Source: Melioribacter roseus | Lineage (GTDB): Bacteria; Bacteroidota; Ignavibacteria; Ignavibacteriales; Melioribacteraceae | Reading direction: 5' to 3' | NCBI GenBank assembly: GCA_020724265.1 | Contig: DYHH01000002.1 | Coordinates: forward strand, 1 to 64,000 | DNA: 64,000 bases | Shown here: piece by piece, positions 9,224 to 18,522 of the stretch | Numbering within the stretch: position 1 is the stretch's first letter | How the letters are laid out: each line of letters begins with the position of its first letter | Made by a program: the position numbers and the translations under genes | Notes under the pieces: generated by a model | What the model was told of the DNA's origin: nothing | Seen by the model: only the letters and a program-made list of their open reading frames with translations | The model's database searches: none

Positions 9224-10717
9224 CTAAAGTTTTATTTGCTTGATATTATCCCTCCATCGTTTCGGATTTCTCCACTTTACCCACGATTGTTTAATTCGAA
9301 GCAATTCAATTTCTTCATAGAAGTTGAAGAAGTATAATATGAAAGGTAACGAGATTAGCAAGATAAACTTTATACCAATCTTAATTACAATATTCATCGC
9401 CGGTAAAAAATATCCGATTAAATAAAGAACGATACCCACCACCAACATTTTGGATATTTTCCCAAACTCATAATTAATCGGTAATAACTTGTTCGAATAA
9501 TAAAATGAAAGAGCAGCTATTACCGAATAAGAGATCAACATAGCATAAGCAGCACCGTAAATATCAAATAAAGGTATAAGAATAATATTTAAGACTACTG
9601 TTAAAATCGTTCCCAATATAAATATTACTGCATAAGTTGTTGTTCTTTTTGCATAATCAAAGCCAAGAGTAAATAAAATATTAATACCCTTAATAACCAT
9701 AGCTAATGAAATAAAGGGAACAAGTTTATATGCTTCATAATATACAGGCGTAGTAAGGAAAATCAATAATTCCTCGCTGAAAAGAGAAAGACCGAGCGCT
9801 GAGAAAACCAAAAACAACGTAAAATAGGTAAGTACTTTAGAAAAGAATCGCGAAGAATTCTCTTCATTAAACATCTTGAACGCAATAGGTATAAAACCCT
9901 GTTGAAATGAGTGAAGAATAAAAACGGTTATTACACCTGCAATTTTTTGAGCAAGCGAGTAAATACCAACACCGGCAAATGAAAGATAAAATGCAATTAT
10001 ATATCTATCACCAAAACCCAATATCAAATTAGCTGCACCGGCTAAAGCAAGTGGGAATCCATAATAAAACATTTCCTTGAGAACTGTAAATGAAAACACA
10101 GGCTTCATATTCTTAAATACAAATGGGAATGAAATTACGAGCAAGAAAATTTCGCCGATAATTTGACTAAGAACAATTCCTTCTATGCCCATCTTTTTCG
10201 CAAGTAGTAAATAAAGATTTGAAATAAGAATTACGAAAAACTTTGAAACCATTAAAACAGAATAAAACACAGCTCTCTCACGTAATCGAAGTAATGATTC
10301 GGGAAGGCGATTTATTATTCCAAGAGAAGACCATATCACAAGAAGATAAAAATAGTTTGAAAAATTTTTATTCCCGAATATCAAAATCGAAAAACTTTCC
10401 TTTAGCGGAATCAATAAAACAAGCAGCAAAATTGATACTATAATAAGTGCGGTGAATGCAGAAAAGATAATTGATTTATCTTTCTCTTTATCCTTCTCGG
10501 TCGATGACCATCGCAACATTGCTTGAGCCAAGCTGAAAGAAAAAAAGAGAAGAAGTAGCTGTGAAGTTATTTCGATAATACTAAGTATTCCATATTCGGT
10601 AGTTGTTAATTGAGAAGTATACAACGGAAGTAATAATAAACCAACAAGTTTAGTCGAAACATTCCCTAAACTATAAATGATCGTTTGCTTTACAGTCCTT
10701 TTAATTTTATCGAGCAT
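9224..10717 (-). CDS. Lipopolysaccharide/oligosaccharide flippase (Wzx/MATE-like, MOP superfamily)
   Basis: The 497-residue integral membrane protein has about 12-14 hydrophobic helices and a polysaccharide-synthase N-terminus (TIIYSLGNVSTKLVGLLLLPLYTSQL, where the amphipathic start leads into TM1). Such proteins flip undecaprenyl-linked glycans across the inner membrane. The ATG at 10717 is preferred over a TTG at 10723. It stands at the left edge of a cluster of glycosyltransferases, which fits export of the glycan they build. No Wzy polymerase or O-antigen ligase is recognisable nearby. The substrate is unknown. Confidence 0.85.
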   Translation of the reverse strand: MLDKIKRTVKQTIIYSLGNVSTKLVGLLLLPLYTSQLTTTEYGILSIIEITSQLLLLFFSFSLAQAMLRWSSTEKDKEKDKSIIFSAFTALIIVSILLLVLLIPLKESFSILIFGNKNFSNYFYLLVIWSSLGIINRLPESLLRLRERAVFYSVLMVSKFFVILISNLYLLLAKKMGIEGIVLSQIIGEIFLLVISFPFVFKNMKPVFSFTVLKEMFYYGFPLALAGAANLILGFGDRYIIAFYLSFAGVGIYSLAQKIAGVITVFILHSFQQGFIPIAFKMFNEENSSRFFSKVLTYFTLFLVFSALGLSLFSEELLIFLTTPVYYEAYKLVPFISLAMVIKGINILFTLGFDYAKRTTTYAVIFILGTILTVVLNIILIPLFDIYGAAYAMLISYSVIAALSFYYSNKLLPINYEFGKISKMLVVGIVLYLIGYFLPAMNIVIKIGIKFILLISLPFILYFFNFYEEIELLRIKQSWVKWRNPKRWRDNIKQIKL

Positions 10718-10842
10718 TAACAATACTTGGATTGTTTAATTAATAAAAATAATTTTATAAAAAACACTATACAGCTAAAACATAGAATCTTTGGACAAGT
10801 TAAGACAACTTGGAAGAATTAATTATTTAGTATCGAAAATAC

Positions 10843-10850
10843 TATATTTG
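10843..10850 (+). promoter_or_regulatory. Possible -7 box upstream of the GT2 gene at 10924
   Basis: tatatttg matches TAnnTTTG and lies 73 nt before the glycosyltransferase ATG, in the divergent gap between that gene and the flippase. No TTTG is present at the usual distance upstream, so support is weak. Confidence 0.25.
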
Positions 10851-10923
10851 TTGACAAAATTATATGTCTAAAAACCAAATACATAAATCGTTTGGTAGAA
10901 AACCGTTGTTTAATAATCATTAA

Positions 10924-11871
10924 ATGAAAGACTTAAAACCGGTAAATAACATCAAAAAAGTCTCCGTAATATTAACAACTTATAACTCGGCAAAATTTCT
11001 TCAAAGAACATTGATTTCGATATTCAATCAAGAAGGATTGAATAAGGATTTTACATTGGAATTAATCGTAGTTGACGACGGTTCAACAGACGAGACAAAA
11101 GAAATCTTATCCAGTAACAATATCGATTTTTTAACAACCGACAAAAATTCAGGTGGTCCTAATAAAGGGAGAAACATTGGGCTTAAGACCGCGACCGGTG
11201 ATTATATATGTATAATGGATCATGATGATGAATGGAAATCGCATAAAATTATTACACAACTTAAGTATGTTGATAAAGCACCTATAATTACTGCCGGTTA
11301 TACGTTAATTAATAATTATACAAACTCCAGAACCGAATACGTTCGAAATTCTCCCGGTTCCGAGAAATATGTAATGTTCGGTAAAGATGAAACGTTCAAA
11401 AAGAAGTTGATGAAATCATCCGATAGACAAAATGCTTATTTGGGTGGAATATTATTTTCGTCTGAGCTTAAGAATAATTACTTTGAAGAAGTATTCGGAA
11501 TGGTTGATTATGACTGGGTACTGAGATTGTTTAACAAAAATCATTCCTTAGAAATTTGTGAATCACTTTACTACAAGTATATTGACGATATTAATCTTTC
11601 GTATAATGAGTCTTATAGAATTAAGGATTTTTATTATTCACTTATGTCGATAGAAGTTTATGCCGATGAATATCCAAAGGAAGTTAGACGAGCTTATAAG
11701 AAAATCCATGGTACAAGAGCTAGATATTATTACATTAAAGGAGAAATGAAAAAAGCCCGGTTCTATTTCTTAAAGGCAGAATTCCACTGGAAAACAATTT
11801 TATACTATCTAACTACGTTCATTGGTTCTAAATATGTTATCCGGAAATTTAAAGTCTCCGGTTCTTGGTAA
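10924..11871 (+). CDS. Glycosyltransferase family 2
   Basis: The 315-residue protein has a classic GT-A N-terminus: VSVILTTYNSAKFLQRTL, then LIVVDDGSTDETKEIL, the NKGRNIGLKTATGDYI segment and the metal-binding IMDHDDEW (DxD-like HDD). No membrane helix is evident, so it acts at the cytoplasmic face of the inner membrane. It is the only plus-strand gene inside an otherwise minus-strand glycan cluster, divergent from the flippase and convergent with the YfhO-like gene. It therefore has its own promoter. Donor and acceptor cannot be told from sequence. Confidence 0.87.
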   Translation: MKDLKPVNNIKKVSVILTTYNSAKFLQRTLISIFNQEGLNKDFTLELIVVDDGSTDETKEILSSNNIDFLTTDKNSGGPNKGRNIGLKTATGDYICIMDHDDEWKSHKIITQLKYVDKAPIITAGYTLINNYTNSRTEYVRNSPGSEKYVMFGKDETFKKKLMKSSDRQNAYLGGILFSSELKNNYFEEVFGMVDYDWVLRLFNKNHSLEICESLYYKYIDDINLSYNESYRIKDFYYSLMSIEVYADEYPKEVRRAYKKIHGTRARYYYIKGEMKKARFYFLKAEFHWKTILYYLTTFIGSKYVIRKFKVSGSW

Positions 11872-11899
11872 AAAATATTTCTGATGCTAACGATTTTTA

Positions 11900-14368
11900 T
11901 TATTGTTTTTTCCTTTCAAAAAAGTATCCGCCGATAATTAAAAATATCAGAATAATATTTCCTGCCCATACTAACTTCATGCTTGTATAGTAAGTCTGCG
12001 GTTCAAAATAAAAAGTTAGAGTATAATTCCCGGAAGGTACTTTTACTCCGCGAAGAATGTGGTTTGTTTTTTCGATATTTAATTCTTCATCGTTGCTTGT
12101 TACGGCATACCAACCTTTAGGATAATACACCTCGGATAATACTAAGAACTGTTCGTTATCTGTTGAGATTTCTAACTCAATAGAATTAGGAGTATAGTCT
12201 AAAATTTCTATACTGCCGTTCCCGGTAAATTTATGCTTTTCAAGTGATGGATTTACCAATAATGCAATACTATCAGGATCAAAGGAAAAATCATTCATAT
12301 ACAAAACTAAGTTTTCCGGGGAATCGAATGATTTAATTTCCTTAACAAACCATGCTTTGGGTTGAACATTTAGGTTCTCATAAAGAATTTCATTTCGCTC
12401 TTGTGCTTCGGTTATTTTTCTTAAAAACGGGTAGTTTAATGGATTCGGTGAAACAATATATTTCCCGTTTAACATATTGATTACATTCCAATTCAATCTA
12501 TCTTGTGTTGGAAACTTGAATAAGTTATGTTCAATAATATCTTGAATTACCTGCAACTTGATTGCGGAATATCCGTTTATAGTCGGATAGAAATAAGCAT
12601 AATAATTACTTTGAAAATCATTACTTATAACCAATGCCCGCATATTATCATTTTGAGATTGCAAGGTTCTGGTTATTGCCGTCTCACGAAATACAACTTG
12701 TTCTAACTGAGTTTCATCAATAAATTCAAGTTTAGATACTTGCCTGTTTGTAACCCAGAACAATTCAATTCCGATAAAAAGGAGTATGCCGATTATAGCT
12801 AACTCTTTTTTAATTTTTCTAAAGGTATAGCCCAATACCAATAAACCTGTTAGTGCAACAAGAATTAGTACCCGGACAGTATCTTCGGTTAAGAATTCTA
12901 TTCTAATATCTTTAATTATATCCAAAGTTTGAGGATTATATCTTCCGGCTTCATTTGCACCGATATATGCAAAAGAATTTTTCATCATAAGAATAATCAC
13001 AAGAAACAAAATTCCTCCGCCGAATACAGCAGTAATGTATTTGTAATCATTCTGTTTTAATTCATCAAACAATGCTTTTAACCCGAACCCGGCAAGTATA
13101 AATGTTGCAATAAACGTGATATGTGCAAACATAACCGGTACTCTAAATTTGGAGAAGTAAGGAACGTATTCATAAAATAAATTATAAAGAGCCGGAAAAT
13201 GTCTTCCCATTGCAAGCAAAACGGAGAACCCGATAAAAATACTGAGAGAAATTACAAATGAATTTTTTCGATAATAGATTAATCCAAATAAAGCAAAAAG
13301 AAATAGTAACATTCCCATAGTCTTGTAATTTTCAGTGAAGGGCATTTCACCCCAATAACCGGGGACTTGCTGACCTTTTATTTGCGAATATTTTTCTCCA
13401 TTATAAATCTCTCCCGAAGTACCACCGGTAAAACGTGGAATGAAAAAGTCAATGATTTCTCTCGGTGCTAATGACCAACGGGTTGCATAATCAAAACTAA
13501 CTCCTCCGGTTCTGGCAGCACTTTCTGCCTCATCTCCAAGTTGAACAGGGTTGCCTCCGCGTGTAGAATATTGTGCGTATTCATTTGTAGCTAAAGTTGG
13601 TTGAGCAGATGTCATTACGGTCAATATCACCGCAACAACTAATTTTAACAAAACACCAATAAACTCTTTATGCTTTTTATCCAGTAATATTTTTATGATT
13701 GGATAAGAATAAAGAAAAACTAGAATGACAATTCCGTAAAAAACAATTTGATAATGATGAGTTCTAACAAGCCATGAAAATGCTAATGCAAAAAGTCCGG
13801 CACTAAACCAACTCTTCTTTTCAATAAAATAATCAAATGTAAAAAGGACCCATGGAATGACCATAATCGCACGTAACTTTGAAAAGTGACCATGACCTAA
13901 TAGTGCTTGCCAATCGGGGAGCATTATAAATGCAACGGCAACAATTGCGGATGCATACCACGGAATTTTAATCCGGCGAAGAAAAAGAAATAAGCCAATA
14001 CCTCCGAGCAGAAAATACCAGAAGAAATGTTTTAATATGTTGGAAAGCAATACTATTAGAGAATCAATGTGAATTGAAGTCGGAGAAATTCTATTATACA
14101 TCGGCATACCGCTGAACAAAGCCGGATTCCAGAAAACAGTTTCACCTGTCAACTCTTCATACTGTAGATACAAATTTGTATTTCCTTTGGAACCGATAAC
14201 GTCGGAGCCGGAGGGTTCTTTGCCTTCAAGTATATATGGCGAGTTGAATATTAACAAAGGAATTATTAGAAGCACAATAAGAATAACATATTCTTGGTAG
14301 GGCTTTAAGTTTTCTAAAAAACTTTTGCTTTCTTTGATTTGCTTAACTGTTGTTTTTTTCTTGCTCAT
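11900..14368 (-). CDS. YfhO-family multi-spanning membrane protein (GT-C-like)
   Basis: The 822-residue protein has about 12 or more membrane helices across residues 25-530, a soluble domain at about 535-790, and a final helix before a basic tail (FERKKQ). The N-terminal loop after the first helix contains GSDVIGSKGNTNLYLQ and an aspartate, the layout of YfhO proteins and of GT-C glycosyltransferases that use lipid-linked sugars. Characterised YfhO of Gram-positives glycosylates lipoteichoic acid; here the target is unknown. It is last in the six-gene minus-strand operon, 9 nt after the methyltransferase. The YfhO call is good, but the catalytic role is inferred. Confidence 0.78.
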   Translation of the reverse strand: MSKKKTTVKQIKESKSFLENLKPYQEYVILIVLLIIPLLIFNSPYILEGKEPSGSDVIGSKGNTNLYLQYEELTGETVFWNPALFSGMPMYNRISPTSIHIDSLIVLLSNILKHFFWYFLLGGIGLFLFLRRIKIPWYASAIVAVAFIMLPDWQALLGHGHFSKLRAIMVIPWVLFTFDYFIEKKSWFSAGLFALAFSWLVRTHHYQIVFYGIVILVFLYSYPIIKILLDKKHKEFIGVLLKLVVAVILTVMTSAQPTLATNEYAQYSTRGGNPVQLGDEAESAARTGGVSFDYATRWSLAPREIIDFFIPRFTGGTSGEIYNGEKYSQIKGQQVPGYWGEMPFTENYKTMGMLLFLFALFGLIYYRKNSFVISLSIFIGFSVLLAMGRHFPALYNLFYEYVPYFSKFRVPVMFAHITFIATFILAGFGLKALFDELKQNDYKYITAVFGGGILFLVIILMMKNSFAYIGANEAGRYNPQTLDIIKDIRIEFLTEDTVRVLILVALTGLLVLGYTFRKIKKELAIIGILLFIGIELFWVTNRQVSKLEFIDETQLEQVVFRETAITRTLQSQNDNMRALVISNDFQSNYYAYFYPTINGYSAIKLQVIQDIIEHNLFKFPTQDRLNWNVINMLNGKYIVSPNPLNYPFLRKITEAQERNEILYENLNVQPKAWFVKEIKSFDSPENLVLYMNDFSFDPDSIALLVNPSLEKHKFTGNGSIEILDYTPNSIELEISTDNEQFLVLSEVYYPKGWYAVTSNDEELNIEKTNHILRGVKVPSGNYTLTFYFEPQTYYTSMKLVWAGNIILIFLIIGGYFFERKKQ

Positions 14369-14377
14369 ATTTCCTTC

Positions 14378-15124
14378 TCAAACTTTTTTCCTTAATAAAC
14401 ATTCACAACCGAATATAATGAACTCTTTTAATATCGGAATTTCCGGAACTCTTACCGGGTTGATTCCGAATCTAAGTTTATAAATAGGTCGGAATAGAAA
14501 CAAGTCTTTCTTAGCAATTTCAAATGAATACTTTTTATAAAGTTGCTTGAACTTTCTTATACTAAGACCAATATTGTAATTTTCAATAACATGATTTATT
14601 AGTTTATCACTTTCGCCAAACACCTTACCTAAGAATTTAATTAAAATATTCGGCAGTAATTGAAGATAAGGAATATATCTAAAAGCGGACTTTCCGTTTT
14701 GCTGATGACCGGCAAATCCCGAAAACCTTGGCGGAAATGTAATAAATAAATAACCGCCATCATTTAAAAGATAACTAAGATTTTTAAATGCAGCATCACG
14801 GTCGGGTATGTGTTCAATTACATCTCTCATAACAATTAAATCATATTTATCTTTTAGTTTATCTGCTATTTTAGAATCTGTAATATCGCCTTGAATTATA
14901 TTAAGTTCGGAAGCTTTTGCTTTTGAAGTATCAACGCGATCTTGTTCAAGCTCAACTCCTTTTATCAAAATTCCTTTATCATGAATTGCCTTCACAAAAC
15001 CACCTTCGGCACAGCCTACTTCTAAAATACGACACTTATAAAAATTAGGAATATGTTTTTCAAGATACGGGATTAAATAAGAATTCGAAAAATCTATTTG
15101 TTCAAAGTAGTGTTTCTCTGCCAT
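14378..15124 (-). CDS. Class I SAM-dependent methyltransferase
   Basis: The 248-residue protein has the Rossmann-like SAM site: motif I ILEVGCAEGGFVKAI (residues about 33-47), an acidic residue after strand 2 (VELEQDR), a motif II acid (IIQGDITD) and motif IV YDLIVMRDVIEHIPD. The DVIEH pattern is typical of Methyltransf_11/23 enzymes acting on sugars or lipids. It sits 6 nt after the C5-epimerase-like gene and 9 nt before the YfhO-like gene. A role in O-methylating a glycan or its lipid carrier is inferred from this context. Confidence 0.85.
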   Translation of the reverse strand: MAEKHYFEQIDFSNSYLIPYLEKHIPNFYKCRILEVGCAEGGFVKAIHDKGILIKGVELEQDRVDTSKAKASELNIIQGDITDSKIADKLKDKYDLIVMRDVIEHIPDRDAAFKNLSYLLNDGGYLFITFPPRFSGFAGHQQNGKSAFRYIPYLQLLPNILIKFLGKVFGESDKLINHVIENYNIGLSIRKFKQLYKKYSFEIAKKDLFLFRPIYKLRFGINPVRVPEIPILKEFIIFGCECLLRKKV

Positions 15125-15130
15125 GAATAA

Positions 15131-16132
15131 TTACAATCTCCCGATTTTTTTAAGAGCGCTAAGTTTTATTCTATACATTTTTAATGCATTTATCAGACTA
15201 TCTTGTTCGGAAAATATATCACAATATTGTTTGAAGATAGTTTTACCGGTTAACTTGTAAAGCATATCAAGCTGATTTACATGCAATCGTTGATAGCCGA
15301 TAGTGGCAGGATCTACTGAAGGATACCAGTCGGCTTTGCAAAGATTATACTTAGACCAAAACTGCATATCATATTGCGGAAGAATATTTTCAAGAGTTTT
15401 GATTCCGTCATCAAATATTTTTCTGGCTTTAATATTTTCTGGAAACACCCGAACAAAATCATAAATACCACAAAGAGAAAATATCATACCATTTAAAACA
15501 AGCGTTGGAACAGATGCGGTATATTCTTCATAGAACGGACCGAACTCGGTAAATGACGTAACGCCACCATTATCAACCGGAATTTCGAAACTTGTTATTG
15601 CTTGTTCTGCAAGTTTAGCATACATATCATTACCGGTCAGTTGGTATCCTCGCAGCAAGATTGAAATACCCCGGCTTTGTGAAAAAGCAGATTGCCAAGG
15701 ACCCGGATTTTTATATTGCGGAAGCGGTACATCGGTTAACCATCTAATGCCGAGTTTATCAGAATAATCAAAATTGTTTTCGTCCGCAAACCAATTACAA
15801 AAATTGAGAAAACGATTTTTATCTGCATCTCTTTGTGTTTTTAAATAGGTATGAAATACTGCAAGCCCTAGTTGTCCAATTGAAATAGGAAAGTAAACAT
15901 ACTCTTTATCTCTAACATCAATATAAGTTTTGTTAATAGGTATTCCGTTTTTATCAAACTGCTTAATGAGTCTTTGATTTTTTCCTGCAGCAACAAGTTC
16001 TTCTTTGAACATGAAATAATAATAACCAAGTTTTTGTGAATGCAAGTCTTCAGAAATGGCATAATGTATTTTGGGTGATCGAAGATCAACAATAAGTTTA
16101 TTCAGCATAAATATTTTTTTCTTCAGACTCAT
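15131..16132 (-). CDS. D-glucuronyl C5-epimerase C-terminal domain protein
   Basis: The 333-residue protein shows features of the heparan D-glucuronyl C5-epimerase C-terminal family: an (alpha/alpha) barrel-like pattern with GPWQSAFSQSRGISIL, an EEYTASVPTLVLNGMIFSL segment and GYQRLHVNQLDML near the end. In animals the family inverts C5 of glucuronic acid in heparan sulfate. Bacterial relatives are found in polysaccharide clusters. It has no signal peptide, so it would be cytoplasmic or act on a lipid-linked intermediate. Its start overlaps the GT4 stop by 4 nt (ATGA). An alternative start is the ATG at 16108. That it epimerises a uronic acid is inference. Confidence 0.72.
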   Translation of the reverse strand: MSLKKKIFMLNKLIVDLRSPKIHYAISEDLHSQKLGYYYFMFKEELVAAGKNQRLIKQFDKNGIPINKTYIDVRDKEYVYFPISIGQLGLAVFHTYLKTQRDADKNRFLNFCNWFADENNFDYSDKLGIRWLTDVPLPQYKNPGPWQSAFSQSRGISILLRGYQLTGNDMYAKLAEQAITSFEIPVDNGGVTSFTEFGPFYEEYTASVPTLVLNGMIFSLCGIYDFVRVFPENIKARKIFDDGIKTLENILPQYDMQFWSKYNLCKADWYPSVDPATIGYQRLHVNQLDMLYKLTGKTIFKQYCDIFSEQDSLINALKMYRIKLSALKKIGRL

Positions 16133-17436
16133 AAAACAGATTCAAAAATTTCGGATAAATTTTTTGTTAGATTTTTACGTGTGTATTTTTCGGAATCATT
16201 TACAATAAGTGACATTTTCCCATTAAGCCAATCATTATATTTTTTGAGAATGACGGCTTCCGGGTTTTCAGAGAAATCGAGCATAACTCCACAACTCAAC
16301 TCGTTTATTATTTTTGCGGCGTCTCCGTCTTTTGGACCGAAACCAAGTATGAAGTTCTTTGTGGCAATATATTCAAATAATTTTCCTGTCAATATTCCTT
16401 TACTATTTTGAGTATTCGGGATTGATAATAAAAGCATATCGGCATTAACGATTTCATTAATTAACTCAGAATGAGAAATATAATTTTTCAACTTAATAAT
16501 GTCTTCTAAATTATTTTCTTTAATTAAATTAATTACATCAGGATGAACAGTTCCTATGAAATCAACCTCAAGTTTTTCTATTCTATTATGTTCTTTCAGA
16601 GAATTTAATGCAGTAAATAGATTATTCGGTATTTGACTCTTGCGCAGACTTCCAGCATATACGATTTTAAAAATATTTTTGGCTTGCTTATTTATTCCGT
16701 CAAAATCTGATTGGTCATAACCATTCGGAATTGCGAAATATTTATTAACAACTTTCTTATTTAAAAGATCAGTTATAGATTCACTAACCGTAACCACAGC
16801 TTTGCTGTTTTTTAGAACACTTAATTCATAAGCAATATCTTTCTTAATTGCATAACGTGTTCGTTTTAGTTCCTTCTGCCAAAAGCCGTCTGTCCATGGA
16901 TCGCGAAAATCAGCAATCCACTTTAATCCGGTTTGTTTAGCTAATTTCATTGCACCGATTTGTAATGAATGAGGCGGAGATGAGCTGAATATTAAATCGG
17001 GGTTTTCGTTTTCTATAATTCTTTTCCCTTCTTTAATAATTGAAGGTATCCATCCAACTCTTGCATCCGGTATAAAAACATTTGCTCTTATCCATTTTGA
17101 AAGTTTCTCAATTAAACTCTCGTTATCATATCTACTTAATACGGTAGTGGGGATATTCCCTTTTTGTCCGGTTACACTTTTATACAAAGTAAACGGCTCA
17201 AATGATTTTGTTTTATAGATTTTTATTCCTGGGGGAATTTCATTAAGTAAACTTTCATCTATAGCAGGGTATTCACCGTTTTCGACTGTTAAAATAATTG
17301 GTTGCCAACCAAATTCCGGTAAGTACTTCGCGAATTTCAGAACTCTCTGAACACCGGGACCACCAGCAGGCGGCCAATAATATGTAATGATTAATACTTT
17401 TTTCAATTTACTCAATAAGTCGGTTAAGTCAATCAT
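16129..17436 (-). CDS. Glycosyltransferase family 4
   Basis: The 435-residue GT-B protein has an N-terminal Rossmann half with KVLIITYYWPPAGGPGVQR, which carries the glycine-rich acceptor-site loop of GT4 enzymes. The C-terminal half contains FKIVYAGSLRKSQIP and an ESFA-like donor-site region (KGILTGKLFEYIATKNFIL), where the Glu contacts the nucleotide sugar. It is retaining by family. It lies 39 nt after the GT2 gene at 17476 and overlaps the C5-epimerase-like gene by 4 nt. The linked uronic-acid epimerase hints at an acidic glycan, but the sugar is not known. Confidence 0.88.
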   Translation of the reverse strand: MIDLTDLLSKLKKVLIITYYWPPAGGPGVQRVLKFAKYLPEFGWQPIILTVENGEYPAIDESLLNEIPPGIKIYKTKSFEPFTLYKSVTGQKGNIPTTVLSRYDNESLIEKLSKWIRANVFIPDARVGWIPSIIKEGKRIIENENPDLIFSSSPPHSLQIGAMKLAKQTGLKWIADFRDPWTDGFWQKELKRTRYAIKKDIAYELSVLKNSKAVVTVSESITDLLNKKVVNKYFAIPNGYDQSDFDGINKQAKNIFKIVYAGSLRKSQIPNNLFTALNSLKEHNRIEKLEVDFIGTVHPDVINLIKENNLEDIIKLKNYISHSELINEIVNADMLLLSIPNTQNSKGILTGKLFEYIATKNFILGFGPKDGDAAKIINELSCGVMLDFSENPEAVILKKYNDWLNGKMSLIVNDSEKYTRKNLTKNLSEIFESVL

Positions 17437-17475
17437 CCAATAAAATTAATTGATTGAGCGATTGAATGAATGTTT

Positions 17476-18513
17476 TTACTTATAATATTTTTTAACAAAC
17501 CCTGTAAACTCACCTTGCTTAAGTATTATTCTTCTGACAAATGCAGTAATAAATCCTAATCCATAACCAAATATTTGAGTCGGGACAATTAATGGGATAT
17601 AAAAGAAAGTTCTATAATCTTTGTACCTAATTATTCCATGGATTCCCATAGCTATTAAAACTGCTAATCCGAATATTATAAACCAAATAAAAATATTGGG
17701 ATATAGTAAAGTTAGGATTAAAACAGCTAATGAAAGAGAAGTTCCGAAAGAAGGAAGGAAGTGAACAAACTCCAGCATTCCTTTATCTATTTTATATAAA
17801 TTTATTCTTGCAACACCCCAATTAAAAACTTGCCGGAAAAATTTTTTAATGGACATTCTTCTTTTATGATAAACTACAGCATCTTCAACTTTAATTACAG
17901 GTTCATCGGTTGATAAAATTCTATGACTGAATTCTATATCCTGTCCATGTCTTAGTTTTCCCATTCCACCGATTTTTTCATAAATATCTTTTCTTACACC
18001 CATATTAAAACTACGCGGATAATATTTAGAAATTCCTTTTTTGGAATGACCGCGAATTCCGCCTGTAGTTATAAAAGATGTCATTGAATAATCAATTGCT
18101 TTTTGAACAGGAGAGAAAGAAGGAAGTACTTTATCCGGACCACCGAAACCTGCCGGTTTATTTTCTTCTTGTTCAAGACGAATTCTGTAAGCAGTCAACC
18201 AATTTTCATCCGCAATACAATCACTGTCGATAAAAAGTAAATATTCTCCTTTTGCTTCTTTCATACCATAATTACGTGCTTCACCGGGACCTTTGTGATC
18301 CTGTTTTAAGAATCGCAGATTAATTGGTGCTTTTTCAATTACATTATTAACTACTTTGTCGGTATCATCTGTTGAACCGTCATCAACAATAATTACTTCA
18401 AATAAATTATCATCCAAAGATTGGTTAACTAATGAGTTCAGAAGTTCGTTAATTTCATCGGAACGATTATAGGTTGGAACTATTACGGAAAAAATATATT
18501 GGTAGGAGGACAT
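17476..18513 (-). CDS. Membrane-associated glycosyltransferase family 2
   Basis: The 345-residue protein has a GT-A domain at about residues 8-230: FSVIVPTYNRSDEINELL, VIIVDDGSTDDTDKVV, ARNYGMKEAKGEYLLFIDSDC (DSD metal motif) and a GGMGKLRHGQDIEFSHR acceptor segment (HGQDxE). Two or three hydrophobic helices at about 250-330 anchor it in the inner membrane. The gap to the DPM1-like gene upstream is 9 nt, so it is the second gene of the operon. Family membership is clear, substrate unknown. Confidence 0.88.
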   Translation of the reverse strand: MSSYQYIFSVIVPTYNRSDEINELLNSLVNQSLDDNLFEVIIVDDGSTDDTDKVVNNVIEKAPINLRFLKQDHKGPGEARNYGMKEAKGEYLLFIDSDCIADENWLTAYRIRLEQEENKPAGFGGPDKVLPSFSPVQKAIDYSMTSFITTGGIRGHSKKGISKYYPRSFNMGVRKDIYEKIGGMGKLRHGQDIEFSHRILSTDEPVIKVEDAVVYHKRRMSIKKFFRQVFNWGVARINLYKIDKGMLEFVHFLPSFGTSLSLAVLILTLLYPNIFIWFIIFGLAVLIAMGIHGIIRYKDYRTFFYIPLIVPTQIFGYGLGFITAFVRRIILKQGEFTGFVKKYYK

Positions 18514-18522
18514 TATAAAAAA

